Positions 46,234-58,765 of a stretch of 64,000 nt of DNA are shown one piece after another; positions within the stretch are counted from its first letter, which is position 1; every line of letters starts with the position of its first letter. Source of the stretch: Cyathus striatus. Taxonomy: Eukaryota > Basidiomycota > Agaricomycetes > Agaricales > Nidulariaceae. The position numbers and the translations under genes were made by a program. The notes under the pieces were generated by a model, which was not told the DNA's origin, ran no database searches, and saw only the letters and a list, made by a program, of their open reading frames with translations. Location: assembly GCA_025738555.1 (NCBI GenBank), contig JAOVFP010000023.1, positions 682,001-746,000 on the forward strand. The letters are read 5' to 3'.

Positions 46234-47378
46234 ATGGTTTCCATGTGGTATGATCTCTTTACGCTCGCCTTATTATGTTACTTATGCTTATTCTTAAGCT
46301 CTTGGAACGTTATATCGCTATAAGAAGTGTATACATAACTCAGATAGTATATATTTTCTGCTCAAGTCATCCTGGAAAACAGAAGAAAAACTTGTGGTTA
46401 AATGCACTCAACAATCCGCAGATGACTGCATTGAACATTCATATCTTTTCTTGTTGGTTTCCTTGAACACAACGGTTATGATATCAGTTTGCAGTATGAC
46501 TCTCTGAGTACATTTCCAGTTTGGTACCGCGGGTTTTGAGTCTTATTATGTGCCACTCGTCACTTGCTTTCCGCCTAAATTCTGGCGTGTTGTAGTTGGA
46601 TGCCTACTGATTGTTAACCGATAACCCCCTACCATCCGAGTTTTATCTTCCTGGAATGAGATTTAAACACTAAATGCTTCTGTCCACGAAATTATAAATC
46701 TGGTTAGTCACTGGAAGTACATCGGCACCCCAGTTCTCCAGCAGTAATGCTTATTTCAACTGTGTTTAGCTCCTCCATTCTTTGTTTTCTCCAGCCAGCA
46801 CAGGTATCTTGATCCAGTGCAGGTACTGTTTTACTTAAAAATTATGTGTCACCAGCTGGAACGTTGCATGGCGGAGTCCTGAGCTATAGGATTCGGGGCA
46901 AGTGCATTGCGTTTGTTATGTGCTACTGTTAACTTCGTTCAGTTTTCAAGAAGTTTCAAGCAGGCTCCTAAAACCATCCTCGTATCGAGAGCATTTACTG
47001 TTTTGTAGAGGCAAACATCGGTAAATATTTACGACAGAATAGGAGGAAGTTTTCGGTGCTAGGGAGCCTGGCTTTGCTCATGAGATTTAATTTTTGCCTA
47101 CGAATTCTACTTAATTATAAAATTCTCTAGAACCCAACCTGCTTGAAGTTTGAATATTTGAATGCTTACCACTACTTAAGTACTTACTACAGTCAACTCG
47201 GCCGTTGAACTCAGGTTGAACTTGAACGTTCTGAACGATCAAAAGCGTAAACAGTTGCACTTGTTTGGAATGGACGACATTGGCGTACTTACAAAAGTTG
47301 GTACATATCATAACGCAAGAAGTACTTAACAAAGATTCTGTGATTATAAAATCATTCCTCATCAGATTGCCGTTCTTA
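46234..47378. other. Spacer between PRKRIP1-like gene and RMT2
   Basis: 1.1 kb with no supportable gene. It contains the second copy of TACTTAAGTACTTAC (47173-47187). An open minus-strand frame (47362-47111) overlaps the RMT2 promoter and lacks family features. Confidence 0.4.
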
Positions 47379-48756
47379 ATGTCAGAAAATACAGGGACAT
47401 CTGATGAGTCGCAAGATGACGTTGATTGTCTTGTTATTCACGGAGAACATTTGGTAAATTCGATATTGGCCCGTGTGTCAATAGAAGACATACAGGCGAT
47501 CACGAAGTCAGGCGCACCGCTTTGGTATCAAAACGAAGAAGAGGGCATGTCCCCTCTTCACGCGGCTGCATATACACGAAATGTGATACTCGCGAAAACT
47601 CTAATCGAATGTGGTGCAATATGGAATGCTGGTAGGTAACTTCATTAAATAATGACTTGGTATATTGCTGAACTGGTGGTTGTCGGAGGTAGTTGATAAA
47701 TTGGGAAATACTGCTGGAGACATTGCATTGTCATACAACGATGCAGAAATTTATACGATAATCCGTGACGCAGGGATTAGATCAGGTGAGTTAAGCTTTG
47801 ATTTCTGCCTGCTAGACTAAGTACAATACTAACTTATCTTGTCTCTTAAGAGCTACTTTTGAGCTTACTATCTTCTCGAGGTGTGGAAGCAGCCAATCCC
47901 GCTTCTCTCATTCTTCGTGCCACGGATGCTACCGCTTCTGGTTCAACGGACGCATTTCTTCGTTCTCGACTGAGATATACTAAGGATAATTTTGGTCAAC
48001 CCATATGCATGTTGTCTATTGATGAAGAAGAAGTCGGAGTAATGATGGGCTGGGAGAAAGAAATCATGCAGAGCACTGTTGAAAAGTTGTACTTCAACCA
48101 TCCGAATTCGGAGAACTTGAAAGTGTTGAATATCGGGTTTGGACTGGGTATAGTAGGGGTTTTTTTTTGTGCGGGGCTATGGTTATTCACCAAAGTTTTT
48201 TAATCTAGATTGACGATCTTTTTCAAACACACGGGAAACCACCTTCTTGCCACGTCATTATTGAACCGCATCCTGATGTACTTGAATACATGAAAGAAAC
48301 CGGATGGTTTGAAAAGCCCGGCGTGAAAATATTTCAAGGGAAATGGCAAGATTATGTCGAATCAGACATTTTACTTGGATTTGGAGGCTTCGACATTATC
48401 TATACAGACACTTTCTCTGAGAATTATGAAAGTCTTCGGCAGTTCTTCGAGCACATTCCAGACTTAATGTTAGGAACTGGCTCCCGCTTTAGCTTTTTCA
48501 ATGGACTTGGTGCTACCAGTGAGATGTTACTTTCATGGACTATAATATTCTGACGGACATCGTTTGCCTAGATGCCTTATTCTATGACGTTTACACGCGT
48601 ATTTCAGAAGTACATCTTGCAGATCTGGGCATTGAAGTTGAATGGGATGATGTTGACGTAATTGCGGAAGACGTTGAAAGATGGGGAAAAAGCCGAGAGT
48701 ACTTTACTGTACCTACATATCGACTACCTATATGCCGCATAAAATCAGTAACATAA
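47379..48756 (+). CDS. RMT2: Protein arginine N-delta-methyltransferase RMT2
   Basis: A type IV arginine methyltransferase, fungal in distribution, that in yeast modifies ribosomal protein L12 at the delta nitrogen. ATG 47379 gives MSENTGTSDESQDDVDCLV. N-terminal ankyrin-type repeats include EGMSPLHAAAYTRNVILA, KTLIECGAIWNA and LGNTAGDIALSYNDAEIY. The methyltransferase core has NFGQPICMLSIDEEEVGVMM, GWEKEIMQSTVEKLYF, the SAM motif LKVLNIGFGLGI, CHVIIEPHPDVLEYMKE and FDIIYTDTFSENYESLRQF. The end TYRLPICRIKSVT stops at 48756. The pattern IGFGLGIID with an E in VIIEPHP is that of Rmt2/guanidinoacetate-methyltransferase-like enzymes. Four introns are inferred, one beginning GTAGGGGTTTT at about 48150. 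Confidence 0.92.
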
Positions 48757-48999
48757 AGTCTCGCAGCTTCATTCAATGCGTTACATAAAATCAAATTGCT
48801 TCACCTTCGGGACAGTGCCATGTTGTGTGTAGTAAGGAGTAGTTACATACTTAAGTTGAATTACTTACCTTTATTTACTTTAGTCCAGCGTTAGTGTACA
48901 AACGCCGGTCTTATTGCGGTCGTCTGTCACTCACCTCCAAGGCTCCTCCCAGGTCAACATATAAGCTCTGGCTTCCTGTTACAATCCTCAATCGCCGGC

Positions 49000-49738
49000 A
49001 TGACTATTTACAGCTTGTATATATACGACAGGTCAGCTTCTTCTTCCTGACCACCTTATTTCGTTAATCTTTTCAGGCATTGTGCATGTGTCTATTATCA
49101 AGACTGGCATCGAACTAAGCGACCAAAATTAGCAACTGAGGGCGGTACTCTACGCGCAGTCTCCCAAGCAGTTTCGCCACTTTCTAGCAGCGGGGACTCT
49201 ACCTCACTATCGACATCCGAATTTATTAATCCGCGGAATACACTTTCATCTAGCACTGGGATCGTTGTAGCGACAAGCGAAGGTCCACAAGCAGCAACAT
49301 TTACTCCAGCAATGGTATCGGCACAAACGCCAAATAGCTCTGGATTACCGTTTGATGAGGAGGCTAAACTAGTCTATGGTGTTGTGTTATCTCTGAAAAA
49401 TATGATTAAAAAACTGTCCGGAAGGTATGTCACTTACAAGCGCCAGAACGCAAGATGATAATCACTTCCTTAGGGACGAACAATTTGTGAACTATCGAAC
49501 ATCTACATACAAGCTACATCTATATGAGACTTTATCGGGCTACAAGTTCGTATTGTTGAGTGATCCCAAAGTCGATTCGATACGAGTCGTTTTGCGCCAA
49601 GTTTACCTGGGACCATTCCTAGAATATGTTGTTCGCAATCCTCTTGTCAAGTTGGATTCACGCGATTATGGCGTTGACAATGAATATTTTCGTACTAGCG
49701 TCGACCGACTAGTCAGGGGATTGTCTGTTTTTCTGTAG
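49000..49738 (+). CDS. BET5: TRAPP complex subunit BET5 (TRAPPC1)
   Basis: Core subunit of the TRAPP Rab1/Ypt1 exchange factor at the Golgi. Exon 1 from the ATG at 49000 reads MTIYSLYIYDR. After an intron the chain is HCACVYYQDWHRTKRPK, the longin-like start. About 70 Ser/Thr-rich residues follow (AVSQAVSPLSSSGDSTSL and on to QTPNSSGLPF). The fold then resumes with EEAKLVYGVVLSLKNMIKKL, NYRTSTYKLHLYETLSGYKF, VVLRQVYLGPFLEYVVRNPL and ends GLSVFL at TAG 49736-49738. The low-complexity insert makes it longer than human TRAPPC1 (145 residues). Two introns. Its 3' end faces FUN30 over 184 bp. Confidence 0.88.
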
Positions 49739-49922
49739 CCATACTGTATATCCAGATTAATCACTACAGGCATTTCTAAGATGCTTCAATATATCATAAT
49801 ATATACGCGTAGGTAAATGAAAGGAGTGGGGTATGCGTTTGGATGGTGCCAAACCAATAGTACTGGTAATCCATTACTCCTGTATAGATATTCTACTGTT
49901 GAAATGTTGTTTCCATGTCGTT

Positions 49923-52900
49923 CTACCTTTCTTGGTCTTGTTGTTTTTCGAATTGTTGACGGAGAACATTCATTAAGGAGGTTTTCATCTCGCGTTCGGG
50001 CGCGCTCTCTCCTTTGTCGTCAACGTCACCAGCAACAGCTTCATCTAATGCTAGTTTAGTTTCGCCAAGACGCAGCATATCTTCTTCTATCGTTCCCTTG
50101 GAAATGAGTTTCACTACATCCACGTCATGCTTTTGACCTATACGATATGCTCTGTCTTGCGCCTGCTTGTCATTATGCGGATTGAAATCTTGGTCAAACC
50201 TGAAAAATATGAGTTGAATTTACTAGACTTAAAAAGAGACTACACAAACATCACAACAACAGACGCAGCTGTCAGGTTTATGCCCATTCCTGTGCAAATT
50301 CAATTTTGTGAATGATGTAATTCTAGGACTAACTTACCTCCTGCTTTGGTAGAAAGCAAGAAGACCGAGATGGTGTCGTCTTCAGTGAACTCATCGACCA
50401 ACGTCTGACGAACATCGACAGGAGTGCTACCTGTCAACATAAGGTACTTAACTTTCTTATATTTCAAGATAGCTTGCAAAATGTCTAAAATTTGGGTGAA
50501 CTGCACAACAACGTAAGGAAAGGGTCCCCTCCAAGGAAACAACACATACTTGTGAAAAGATAAGCACTTTCCTCCTCTGTTTCGAGTATTCTGCCAAAAG
50601 CTTTAGGAGGACCTGAACTTTTCCAGCTTCCAGGTAGCATTCCTTGTCTTGCTGATATTTTTGGATTGACTAGCAGTATTCATGAGGTTTATTCACATTA
50701 AATCATGTTTTACGAACCTTATAAGTACCACAGAATGCCTGCAATTCTGCATCAGTCATAACTGTCATGTCTTCTTTCACTAAGTCGAAGAGAGCCCCGC
50801 GCTTTTTAAAGTCAGGTTCTTTAAGCAGCTGCTTAGCGATTTTAGAGAGAATATCATCGGTAAAGCGGGTCCGAAACAGCATAGGATGTGAGGCAGCTTT
50901 TCTTAGGTCCATGAGAACGTTAGAACTGTTCTCAAGGTATATTTTGTCTTTCACTCGAGCGCCGGCCTTGTTCTTCTTGCCCTGGCGACCTTTCGTGCTT
51001 GTGGAAACGTCAGGCTCAGATGTAGTGGCGTCAAATGTGTTGAATATTGTCTTTCTCGATCTTTGTAATGCATCTGTGTATATAGATCGTTGAAGATCAG
51101 TCATTTCACACCATTCGATTCGTTCTGTCTTATTCGGTAAATCTTTAAGAACCTAGTTGATTTGTTTAGAAAAGTTTTTCAGTTGGAAGGTGTCACGAAC
51201 CTGATCTTTTCTGCGTCGCAAGACAAAAGGCGTCATCATCTTCTTCGCCCGTGAGACCCGCTCCTGTGATAATAAAGACACTTTGGAATCTCCTTTAACT
51301 TTAAATATGGCTCGCAACGATTCAAGCGATTCGGCAAATTGGTCAGGAAGAATAAAGTTCATAAGCGACTAAATTGGTTGGCACAGATTACAATAGTGAT
51401 GGCAGATCAAGACTTACTACGAGTTCCTGAAGATTATTTTGTAAAGGGGTCCCGGTCAATAGGAGCCTCCACTTAGAAGGGAACTTAAGGAGGGATTGGT
51501 AGCGTTGAGAATTGAAGTTTTTCAAGACATGACCCTCGTCAAAGATACAACACTGCGCGCTCACCAATCAGAGCCTATATCATAAGGGAAAGGTATCTAA
51601 GACTTACATCCCAGTCAATCTTTCTGAAAAATTTGCGATCATGACCATCCCCTTGCGCAAGATTATACGTTGTAATTAGAACTTCCCATCCGTCCGGTGA
51701 TGAGTTATTGCTTCTCTGTGTATCTGAAAGGGTTTGCCTAAGCTGAGACCGTTCATCTTTTCCAGCATAATACGTCTGAACTGATATAGATGGTGCAAAC
51801 CGAGCAAATTCTCGGCACCAATTCTCAAGCGTGGATGACCTGGTATAAGTGTGAGCATATATACGAACTTAAGAAGATTTCACCTACGGGACTACCACGA
51901 GATGTGGACCTTTACTTCCTCCCTCTTTGAGATGGGCCAGAAAGCTGATAACTTGGATTGTTTTTCCGAGACCTGTTAGATTATACATACTATTAGAAAT
52001 TATAGTGTAAATAGGCTTGACATCACGAACCCATTTCGTCAGCTAGAATGCAACTAAGATCGTTAAGATACAAAAGATTAAGCCAATTTACACCGAGAAG
52101 TTGATATTCCTTCAGCTGCACGGTATCTGAAATTAAAAGTGGTTGTGTTTCCAAAAAGTCTTTGGATTTTTGCTTCAGTGACGAAACAGAGCTAAGACTA
52201 AGGGCGCCGTCTTCAACCGCTTCACTCAGGGAGGTTACTCCTGTCATTTTCTTCCCTGTCACGGATGTCGTTACCGTTGTCCAGGATGAAATAGCAGACC
52301 GAAGTGTAAGTCCGATGTTTTCACATTCTTCGAGAATCTTATCAACAGCACCATAGCCCTTGAAAATGTTCTTCGAATCCTCAAACATTCTTGGGCTGAT
52401 ACCAGCTGGTCCGGCTTTCTTCTTGCCCTGTCCAAGCTTTCTATTCAGATCCTCAATGGTGCCAAATGGTCTCAACTTGATAATGGTCTCTGCCTGTTCT
52501 GGAGAGCAACCTAATAAGAAGAGTATTATTATTAAGTAACGTATAGTGTGAAAAATAACATACCCGTAAGCTCTTGTAAAGCCTCAGAACCTGTTATATT
52601 GAAATAATCCAACGCACGTGCTTCGTAAGTAGACACTGTACGACCTTTCTTCATCTGGTGATCTTCCTCCTCGCTCGCCGCAAATTCACCTTCTGATTCA
52701 GAATCCACTACAAGCTTTTTCGCTCGTTTTCTGGGTTGCACTGGGACAGGGCTCATCGGTGCAAGAGGAGACTCGGCCAAATTCATCGCAAGCTTCGAAG
52801 AGGGTGGAGTGCTAGAAGATGTTGCGACGGGTTTCGTCTCCAGAACTCCGCGGTTAGCATATATCATAGATTTCTTTCCTTTTTCCTTAGCTGCTGCACG

Positions 52901-53905
52901 TTGGGCCTTTGTTGCTTCATCGACTTCTTTAACTCTTCCCATATGTTCATCAAGTTTCTTCTCTTTCGCCTCTTTCGCCGAAGCTGACGGACTCCATGAT
53001 GAATCAGACAAGAGTGCGGTAGCTTTCTTGATATCCCCCCCGGCTTGAACCCAGGCAGCCCTTACACGTGGTGGTGGCTCAGTAGGCATGGTCAGCCTAA
53101 ACCTTGTGAACTTCGTTTCATCGGATGGCTCCATAATTGAAGACGTATCTGGAGAGGGACTCGGCCGGTTTCTCGTGATACGAGGCCTCGTACCATGCAA
53201 TATCTGGCTTGCATCCGGAAGAGAGTCGTCCGAAGAAAAAGAAAGGACATCAGTAGGTCTTCTACGGCGTTGACCCGGACGCAGGATTTGAGGAGATGAA
53301 GCAGACTCAGGCGTGCTGTATGTATCCAATGAAGTCCCTAAATTCATTCGCTTTCGAGGAGGTCCATCATCGTGCATAGGGTCTACGTGCCTCATATCTG
53401 TACTCCATTGATGACGGAAGGACGCGTGAGTGGAAGTTGTACTCGATACAAAACCGCTGGGCGCGCTTAATGGGTCTGAGGGAAATAGTGATCTCCCACT
53501 GTTCCAACTTTTCGAAACATTTGTTGTTGCCACGTCATGTTGATGGAATTCACTGAGACTTCCGTATATAAGACTGGAGTCGTCTGGTGCAAGAGGGCTT
53601 GAGTTGGGGACTAGCACATTGCCATAGGTGGATGAAGGTGTCGAAGGAAAGAAGCGCGACGAGAAGGTGGCGTCACGCGATTGAGCTGGAGGGAGGACAT
53701 ATGAAGGTTGGGATAGGCTAGTGGATGTAGCAGATGGTGAAGAAGGGTGTGTCGACCGGTCGGTATTCCTGCTTTTGTTGAATTTGAGCTGTTCAAGAGC
53801 CGCCCTCTTGTATGGCAAATTTGAATGAGATTTGCAGCGTCTTTGATTTTACTGGCGATAACTTACTTTGTTGTCTCGTGCTATTGATTCTGAGCTGGAA
53901 AGCAT
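49923..53905 (-). CDS. FUN30: SNF2-family chromatin remodeller FUN30/SMARCAD1
   Basis: ATP-driven nucleosome remodeller acting in heterochromatin and DNA-end resection. The start is a short first exon at 53905 ([13 protein letters not shown]) joined over a GTAAGT...ACAAG intron to [12 protein letters not shown]; the larger open frame has no ATG. A disordered Ser/Pro-rich part holds a CUE-like ubiquitin-binding helix set ([27 protein letters not shown]). ATPase motifs: [32 protein letters not shown] (Walker A), [11 protein letters not shown] (DEGH box), [20 protein letters not shown]. Helicase [38 protein letters not shown] and [20 protein letters not shown]. The end [10 protein letters not shown] stops at TAG 49923. 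DEGH in place of DEAH, and the CUE, point to Fun30 rather than other SNF2 classes. About eleven introns. Confidence 0.92.
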
Positions 53906-55681
53906 GAAGTAGATACGGAGGAATGCGAGAGTGTAATAAGCCAACGATGAGTCGTAGTAATAGAGGTGCAGTCCGAGGTTGGAGTGAAAGAACAGTGAGA
54001 AGCTCTGGTATGTAAGTGCCACATCCAGCATGCAAAGCTTGCCCTACTCTTGCGTCGGAGAGTCAAAACAATGTGGCAAAAAAAAAAGGCATTATTGAAA
54101 TTATATATGTATATACAATGCATGCAATAGGATAGCGACAATAAGTTACAACTAGATGCTGATACCACCGTCCGACGTTAACAACGAAAGCATCCAGAAG
54201 TAGGTACATTAATCTATATAGATAGCAATGCAGCTTACAAAGTTCCCTGTATCAGCCAGTTATAAATTATCAATGGTAATCTAGTATTATTGTCATTGGG
54301 CGTGAAAATGGAGTGTGGCTTACCTTCGGGGATTGTCGGAAGATCTTGCACACCAACACGACGGAATGATGTTGAAGGAGAGTAGCAAGAAGACTCTTAG
54401 TCTATTTGAAGTAGATGGCACAGTGATCGAATATGCGACAGAACATAGAAAGCAATACCTGAAATATATAGTTAAAAAAAGACATGATAATTGTCTTAAA
54501 GTACACGTACCAGAACCAGAACATCGCACCAGATGGAAAAATCGCTTGTCGATAACATTCTATACCTCACCATAAAAAAGAGTAATCTAAAGTCTGAGAT
54601 GATTCAGACTAGCTGTGATATTGCATATTTCATGGCAGAAGAGTACGAATTGGCAGAACAAGACATGAAGAATGGTCTAAGAACTAATCCAGCAGCGGTT
54701 TAATATAGCGCAGAGCTTAGTTGCAGACTAATTATTGGTACATTTCCCGCGAATGCAAAGATGATCTACGAGTCCAGGGAGCCTAAAGTTTTATACCTGT
54801 AAAGAAATGCAACGATAAGCTCCAATGGACAGCAAGAAAAGTGAAACATCAAAAACAGGAACTTTGGTTCCCACAAGAACTTGGAGGTTGAAGCTAGGGC
54901 GCAGTAAACAATTCTCCAACCGGACGCAGTAGTATACGGGCACAAGATATACAGAGCCAAAGGACATCGTCCAATCCTGGAAGCTCTAAAGATGATTGGA
55001 ATCCCACCTACACTATCAATTCAAGTGATCGGACGGAAACAGAGCGCAGGTCGAGACTCGGTTTAGAAACGGTGTGAGTGACACACACACACCATGGAAA
55101 GTTGTGCAGCATATTACAGCCTGATGAGGTTGCAATGCGACGTGCAACTAAAAGCAGTATCAAATTAGAAGCGCCGCTGGGAACGAGGGAGTAAAAAAGA
55201 GCCTGCGAACAAGCCAGTATTGAGTATGTTCCTGGATGGCGCGAGTGCGTACTCTACAGCGTCAAAGTGCGCAGCTCATTAGCGAGGACAGAAATCTGGA
55301 ACAGGACCTGGGAAGACGAAGAGGCGACGCCAGCCAATCGAGTAATCGCCGGTGAGTAACTGACTTACTTTTCAGATTGGGAGGACCAGGTAAAAGTGCA
55401 GGACATTGTAATGCGGTGGCAACCTTCATTGGGGCCCAGGGTACGACAAGTTGAAGGTCCGACGTCCATGGCTCAAGTTCTCAACCTAAAATTTTAAGCT
55501 CCGATATTAGTGGAGAATCACGTGGAAATTGTGACAACCCACGTTCGGTGAACGTTACCGTGACATCAGTTAAGCTCTGCAGTCTGCACTGCCGCCGCCG
55601 CAGTCAAGCCGCAGTACGCGCTTGCGTTTGGCTTGCATTTCTCCTCGTTACACTCATCACATCTCTCTTATTTCTTTCACT
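53906..55681. other. Gene-poor spacer, possible mobile-element debris
   Basis: 1.8 kb between FUN30 and the carrier-like gene. Short open pieces without starts, such as EDQVKVQDIVMRWQPSLG (about 55381-55434) and one at 54315-54575, could be relics, but no transposase, reverse transcriptase or integrase motif is seen. A CA dinucleotide run lies at about 55081-55091, and a poly-A tract at about 54077-54087. The right end (about 55600-55680) is C/T-rich and probably the promoter of the next gene. Confidence 0.4.
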
Positions 55682-56928
55682 ATGCCTGGCTTTCTCGATA
55701 TTTTCTTCATTTCCTTTTCCTTAGCTTTAAGCTTGATTATCTTGATCCCGTTTGTTGGCGTGCTTGTGCGATTCAGAGCCAATTACAATCCCAAGGGTCT
55801 TCAGTTGGATGCAGAGGGCGGCGCGGTTCCATATACTGGTCCGGTTGTACAGTCGTACTTTGGAATGATGGTCAGAGTATATAAGATTGAGGTTCGCATT
55901 CCGTTCTTGTCTGGTGGCATATGCCATTCTCACTTACTGCGGTAAGGGTTGGGCTGGCTTGTATAAGGGCTTAAGTAATTCCTTACACCCTTCTCCTTGT
56001 ATTTGTGATTGACCTGCTGTCAGTGCCCACCGCAATTAGCTCATTTGTCGTCACACTCTTCATTATTATCTTTCTGGATTCACCTAAACCTCGACATGGT
56101 GCATACAGGGCTCCAGAAACCGGCATTCTGGTAACATGTTTTTTGTTGTGTGAGGCTACATGCTACATACTAACTATCATGCTACAGGGAACACTGCTCT
56201 ATAGCTTAGCAATGATGCTGATATCACTACCTACTGATATCGTTACATATCGGTATGCCCTAGATTCTTGTTTATTCCGGTTTAAATTTGATGCAATTTC
56301 TTATAAGCTCTATGACGACTCCTCATAAGCTATCATACTTTGGGTTAATGCAGGCATTGCGCACATTACTAACGCCTACTGAACGCCGCCGGCCTTGGAT
56401 TTTGTACTTGACGCCAGGATTGCTTGCTGCAGAAATTATTCACATTGCTGTAGTCGTCCTGGGTCTGGGACCAATACGTCGGCTTTTGCTTCCTGCGTTG
56501 ATTCAACCCGACTTATATATCACCGATGTGTCTGTTCTCAAGCTATCGATATACTTCCTGATCGTGGCGTTAAGCACGCTGGTTCTTACCCCGTTGGAAG
56601 TAATAGCTACGCGGCTAGCAATTCAGCGTAATCATGCATCTTCCGAATATAATTCTGTATCGCAAGAAGTAGAAGGCGATGCCGATGAGACTGCCGAATT
56701 CTCCGGCGCTGATGAAGATGTGATTGGGTGCGTTCATCTCTTCCGACCAAGAAGCATTACCGTACAGAATATTCCTACTTATGTTTCAATAGTTTAAGGC
56801 ATGAAGCCGACCCATACCATAGTTTGATCGACTGTGCCAAGAGAATTGTCGTTGAAGAAGGATGGAGTACGTTATACCGTGCATGGTGGATCACGCTATT
56901 AGCAGGGCTGGGAAGTACTTTCGCTTAA
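55682..56928 (+). CDS. Mitochondrial-carrier-like membrane protein
   Basis: Exons join to MPGFLDIFFISFSLALSLII, LIPFVGVLVRFRANYNPKG, YTGPVVQSYFGMMVRVYKIE, GWAGLYKGLMPTAISSFVVT, then a membrane segment LFIIIFLDSPKPRHGAYRAP. Later parts are LLYSLAMMLISLPTDIVTYR, LLTPTERRRPWILYLTPG, LVLTPLEVIATRLAIQRN and a last exon LIDCAKRIVVEEGWSTLYRA, WWITLLAGLGSTFA. The EGW..LY.G/A blocks and PLEVIATRL are those of the mitochondrial carrier fold. The Px(D/E)xx(K/R) signature is degenerate: Ala sits where the salt-bridge Lys should be, and the first repeat lacks the signature. Such divergent carriers are often on outer membranes (Ugo1-like) or do not transport; substrate unknown. Introns restore frame at GGCTTAA|GTAATT...CAG|TGCCC (KGLMPT). 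Confidence 0.75.
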
Positions 56929-57274
56929 TTATTGGGAAAAACATATCCCAATAGGTTTACAAATTGTATGTGAAGATGCTTGATTTACCAAGATAATTAT
57001 ATGCTGGGCAACATACTACTATCTGCACTTTCCAGTTGATCGTGTTTAAAGAGATAAGAAAACGGTACTTTATCAGCCCCATCCTCTTGTCTTTTCACAC
57101 CGCCGGTATAAAACCTAAAGGTGCCTATGATGCAATGTGTCTGGTGCCGATGAGCCAATGGGTATTAGGCGATACGATATGTTAATCTCTCCAGGTCCCA
57201 GGTCTAGTTCCTTAGGCCACAATATTTGTTCTCCAAAGGAAGGAAAGCCTTCTTCCACATCCTAGTCTGGTAAT

Positions 57275-57523
57275 CTACACATTCTGGAAATTTACACTAA
57301 TTGGGAATTCGTCGAGAAGTCTACCGCGGTCCAGTGCATCAGATATTCGGGATTTCGGGTTTCGTTCTCGTAAATGCGTTATGGTGCTGCCAAGCCCATT
57401 GACTCTCCTCAAAGCTTCCTCTAAGATGGAATACGTACATATTACTCGTGAAAGCTGTGCTAGAGACTTCATCCTGTGGAACCATGAATATAAGTAGCAT
57501 CTGAGGGTGAAGTCATTTATCAT
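57275..57523 (-). CDS. Doubtful hypothetical ORF, 82 codons
   Basis: ATG-initiated single-exon frame beginning MINDFTLRCYLYSWFHRMKS with a helical Leu/Arg-rich middle (VICTYSILEEALRRVNGLGS). I do not recognise it. No neighbouring exon was found, and chance cannot be excluded. Confidence 0.2.
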   Translation of the reverse strand: MINDFTLRCYLYSWFHRMKSLAQLSRVICTYSILEEALRRVNGLGSTITHLRERNPKSRISDALDRGRLLDEFPISVNFQNV

Positions 57524-58062
57524 ACTACAAAATATCGGGTATTAAAATTTGCAATAGGTTTCGTGAACCTCAAAGATTTTTAGAAAAAGAAAACATGTGA
57601 CTCATGATTCGGCCTTCACGAAATATGAGTATGATATCTCAAGCAGGAAGACATCACTCCCATAAACGGGGCGTGCGAGTAGAAATCTAGTCACAGTGTA
57701 GCATGTCTCCCATACTGGTACGCGTATGCTTCCTCCGAGTCGCATTTTGCACTGACTGCTACTGGCATCGAACGGATCCACAATGAGCCTGAATATTAAT
57801 TATGTCTTCGAACAACGTACATCACGCGCAGATTGGCGAATATTTGGAACATCGGGGACTACAGGATAGCAAGAATAAGGAAATGCAGTAGCAACATATA
57901 CAGGTACTTAGCAGAAAGTATCTGGAATATTGGCGCATCGGAGATAGCTCATAATAGCGAAAAGTCGATGGATGAACAGCTTGGATCGGTCATATAAAAT
58001 CACCATGCACTCAGATTCTTACAGTAACATATTAGGGTGATTGTTAACAGCCCACTAAGGCC

Positions 58063-58326
58063 ATGCACTCGGGAAGCCTAGAAGTGGCAAGCCCGAGTAG
58101 AAAGGACGCGACACGGTGGCTATGTGAGATCATACAGATGAGGAGAACTCAACTACGAGAGTGGGTAGATCAGAAAAAGAATTCTGCACAAGTTGAGCTA
58201 GATTAGGCAGCTCTGGGAGAGATAGCAACAATTGGAGTCAGAAGCGAGAAAGAGGTATATCAAGAGCAAACGAGTCGGAGGGCGTCCTGTGAAGTAGTTT
58301 ACCCGTATAGTCTGCTATTCGCTAAT
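58063..58326 (+). pseudogene. Broken coiled-coil-like ORF, possible element relic
   Basis: The frame from the ATG at 58063 reads MHSGSLEVASPSRKDATRWL, CEIIQMRRTQLREWVDQKKN, then one TAG, then ALGEIATIGVRSEKEVYQEQ and on to a TAA. The amphipathic charged content across the stop suggests a former coding region such as a retroelement gag-like start; that origin is a guess. Confidence 0.25.
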
Positions 58327-58765
58327 TAAGCGTCCTTTGCGAGGGGAAGACAAATGTGGGGAACTAGGTGGACCAGGAGACAAGAGAGACAACGAGCAAA
58401 CATTGACAGTGAGCAAAAATCCGAGTCGGATGAAGTTGACTGCATATTATTTCTTTGTTCGAACTGAAGAGCGGGTCGACATTTTTCTCCAGAAAGCAAC
58501 TTGTCATTCCTGGTCTTCAGGTCCAAAAGTACCACGCCACGATGGAAACGACCCCAACGGACGAATGGTCCCGTGGACCGAACCGGCTATGGTTAATCCA
58601 CGTGTGCTTCGGATCGTCGTTCTAAACCATTGTCTTGGCGGGGTCATGCACCTATGTAAATTAGTCTATGCCCGACGTATCCAGCTACTCAAAGTTACTC
58701 GTCTCGAGAGAGACATGCAACTTGCAGGCTTTGCTGCTAATAGCTACTGCCACCACCGCAACCAC

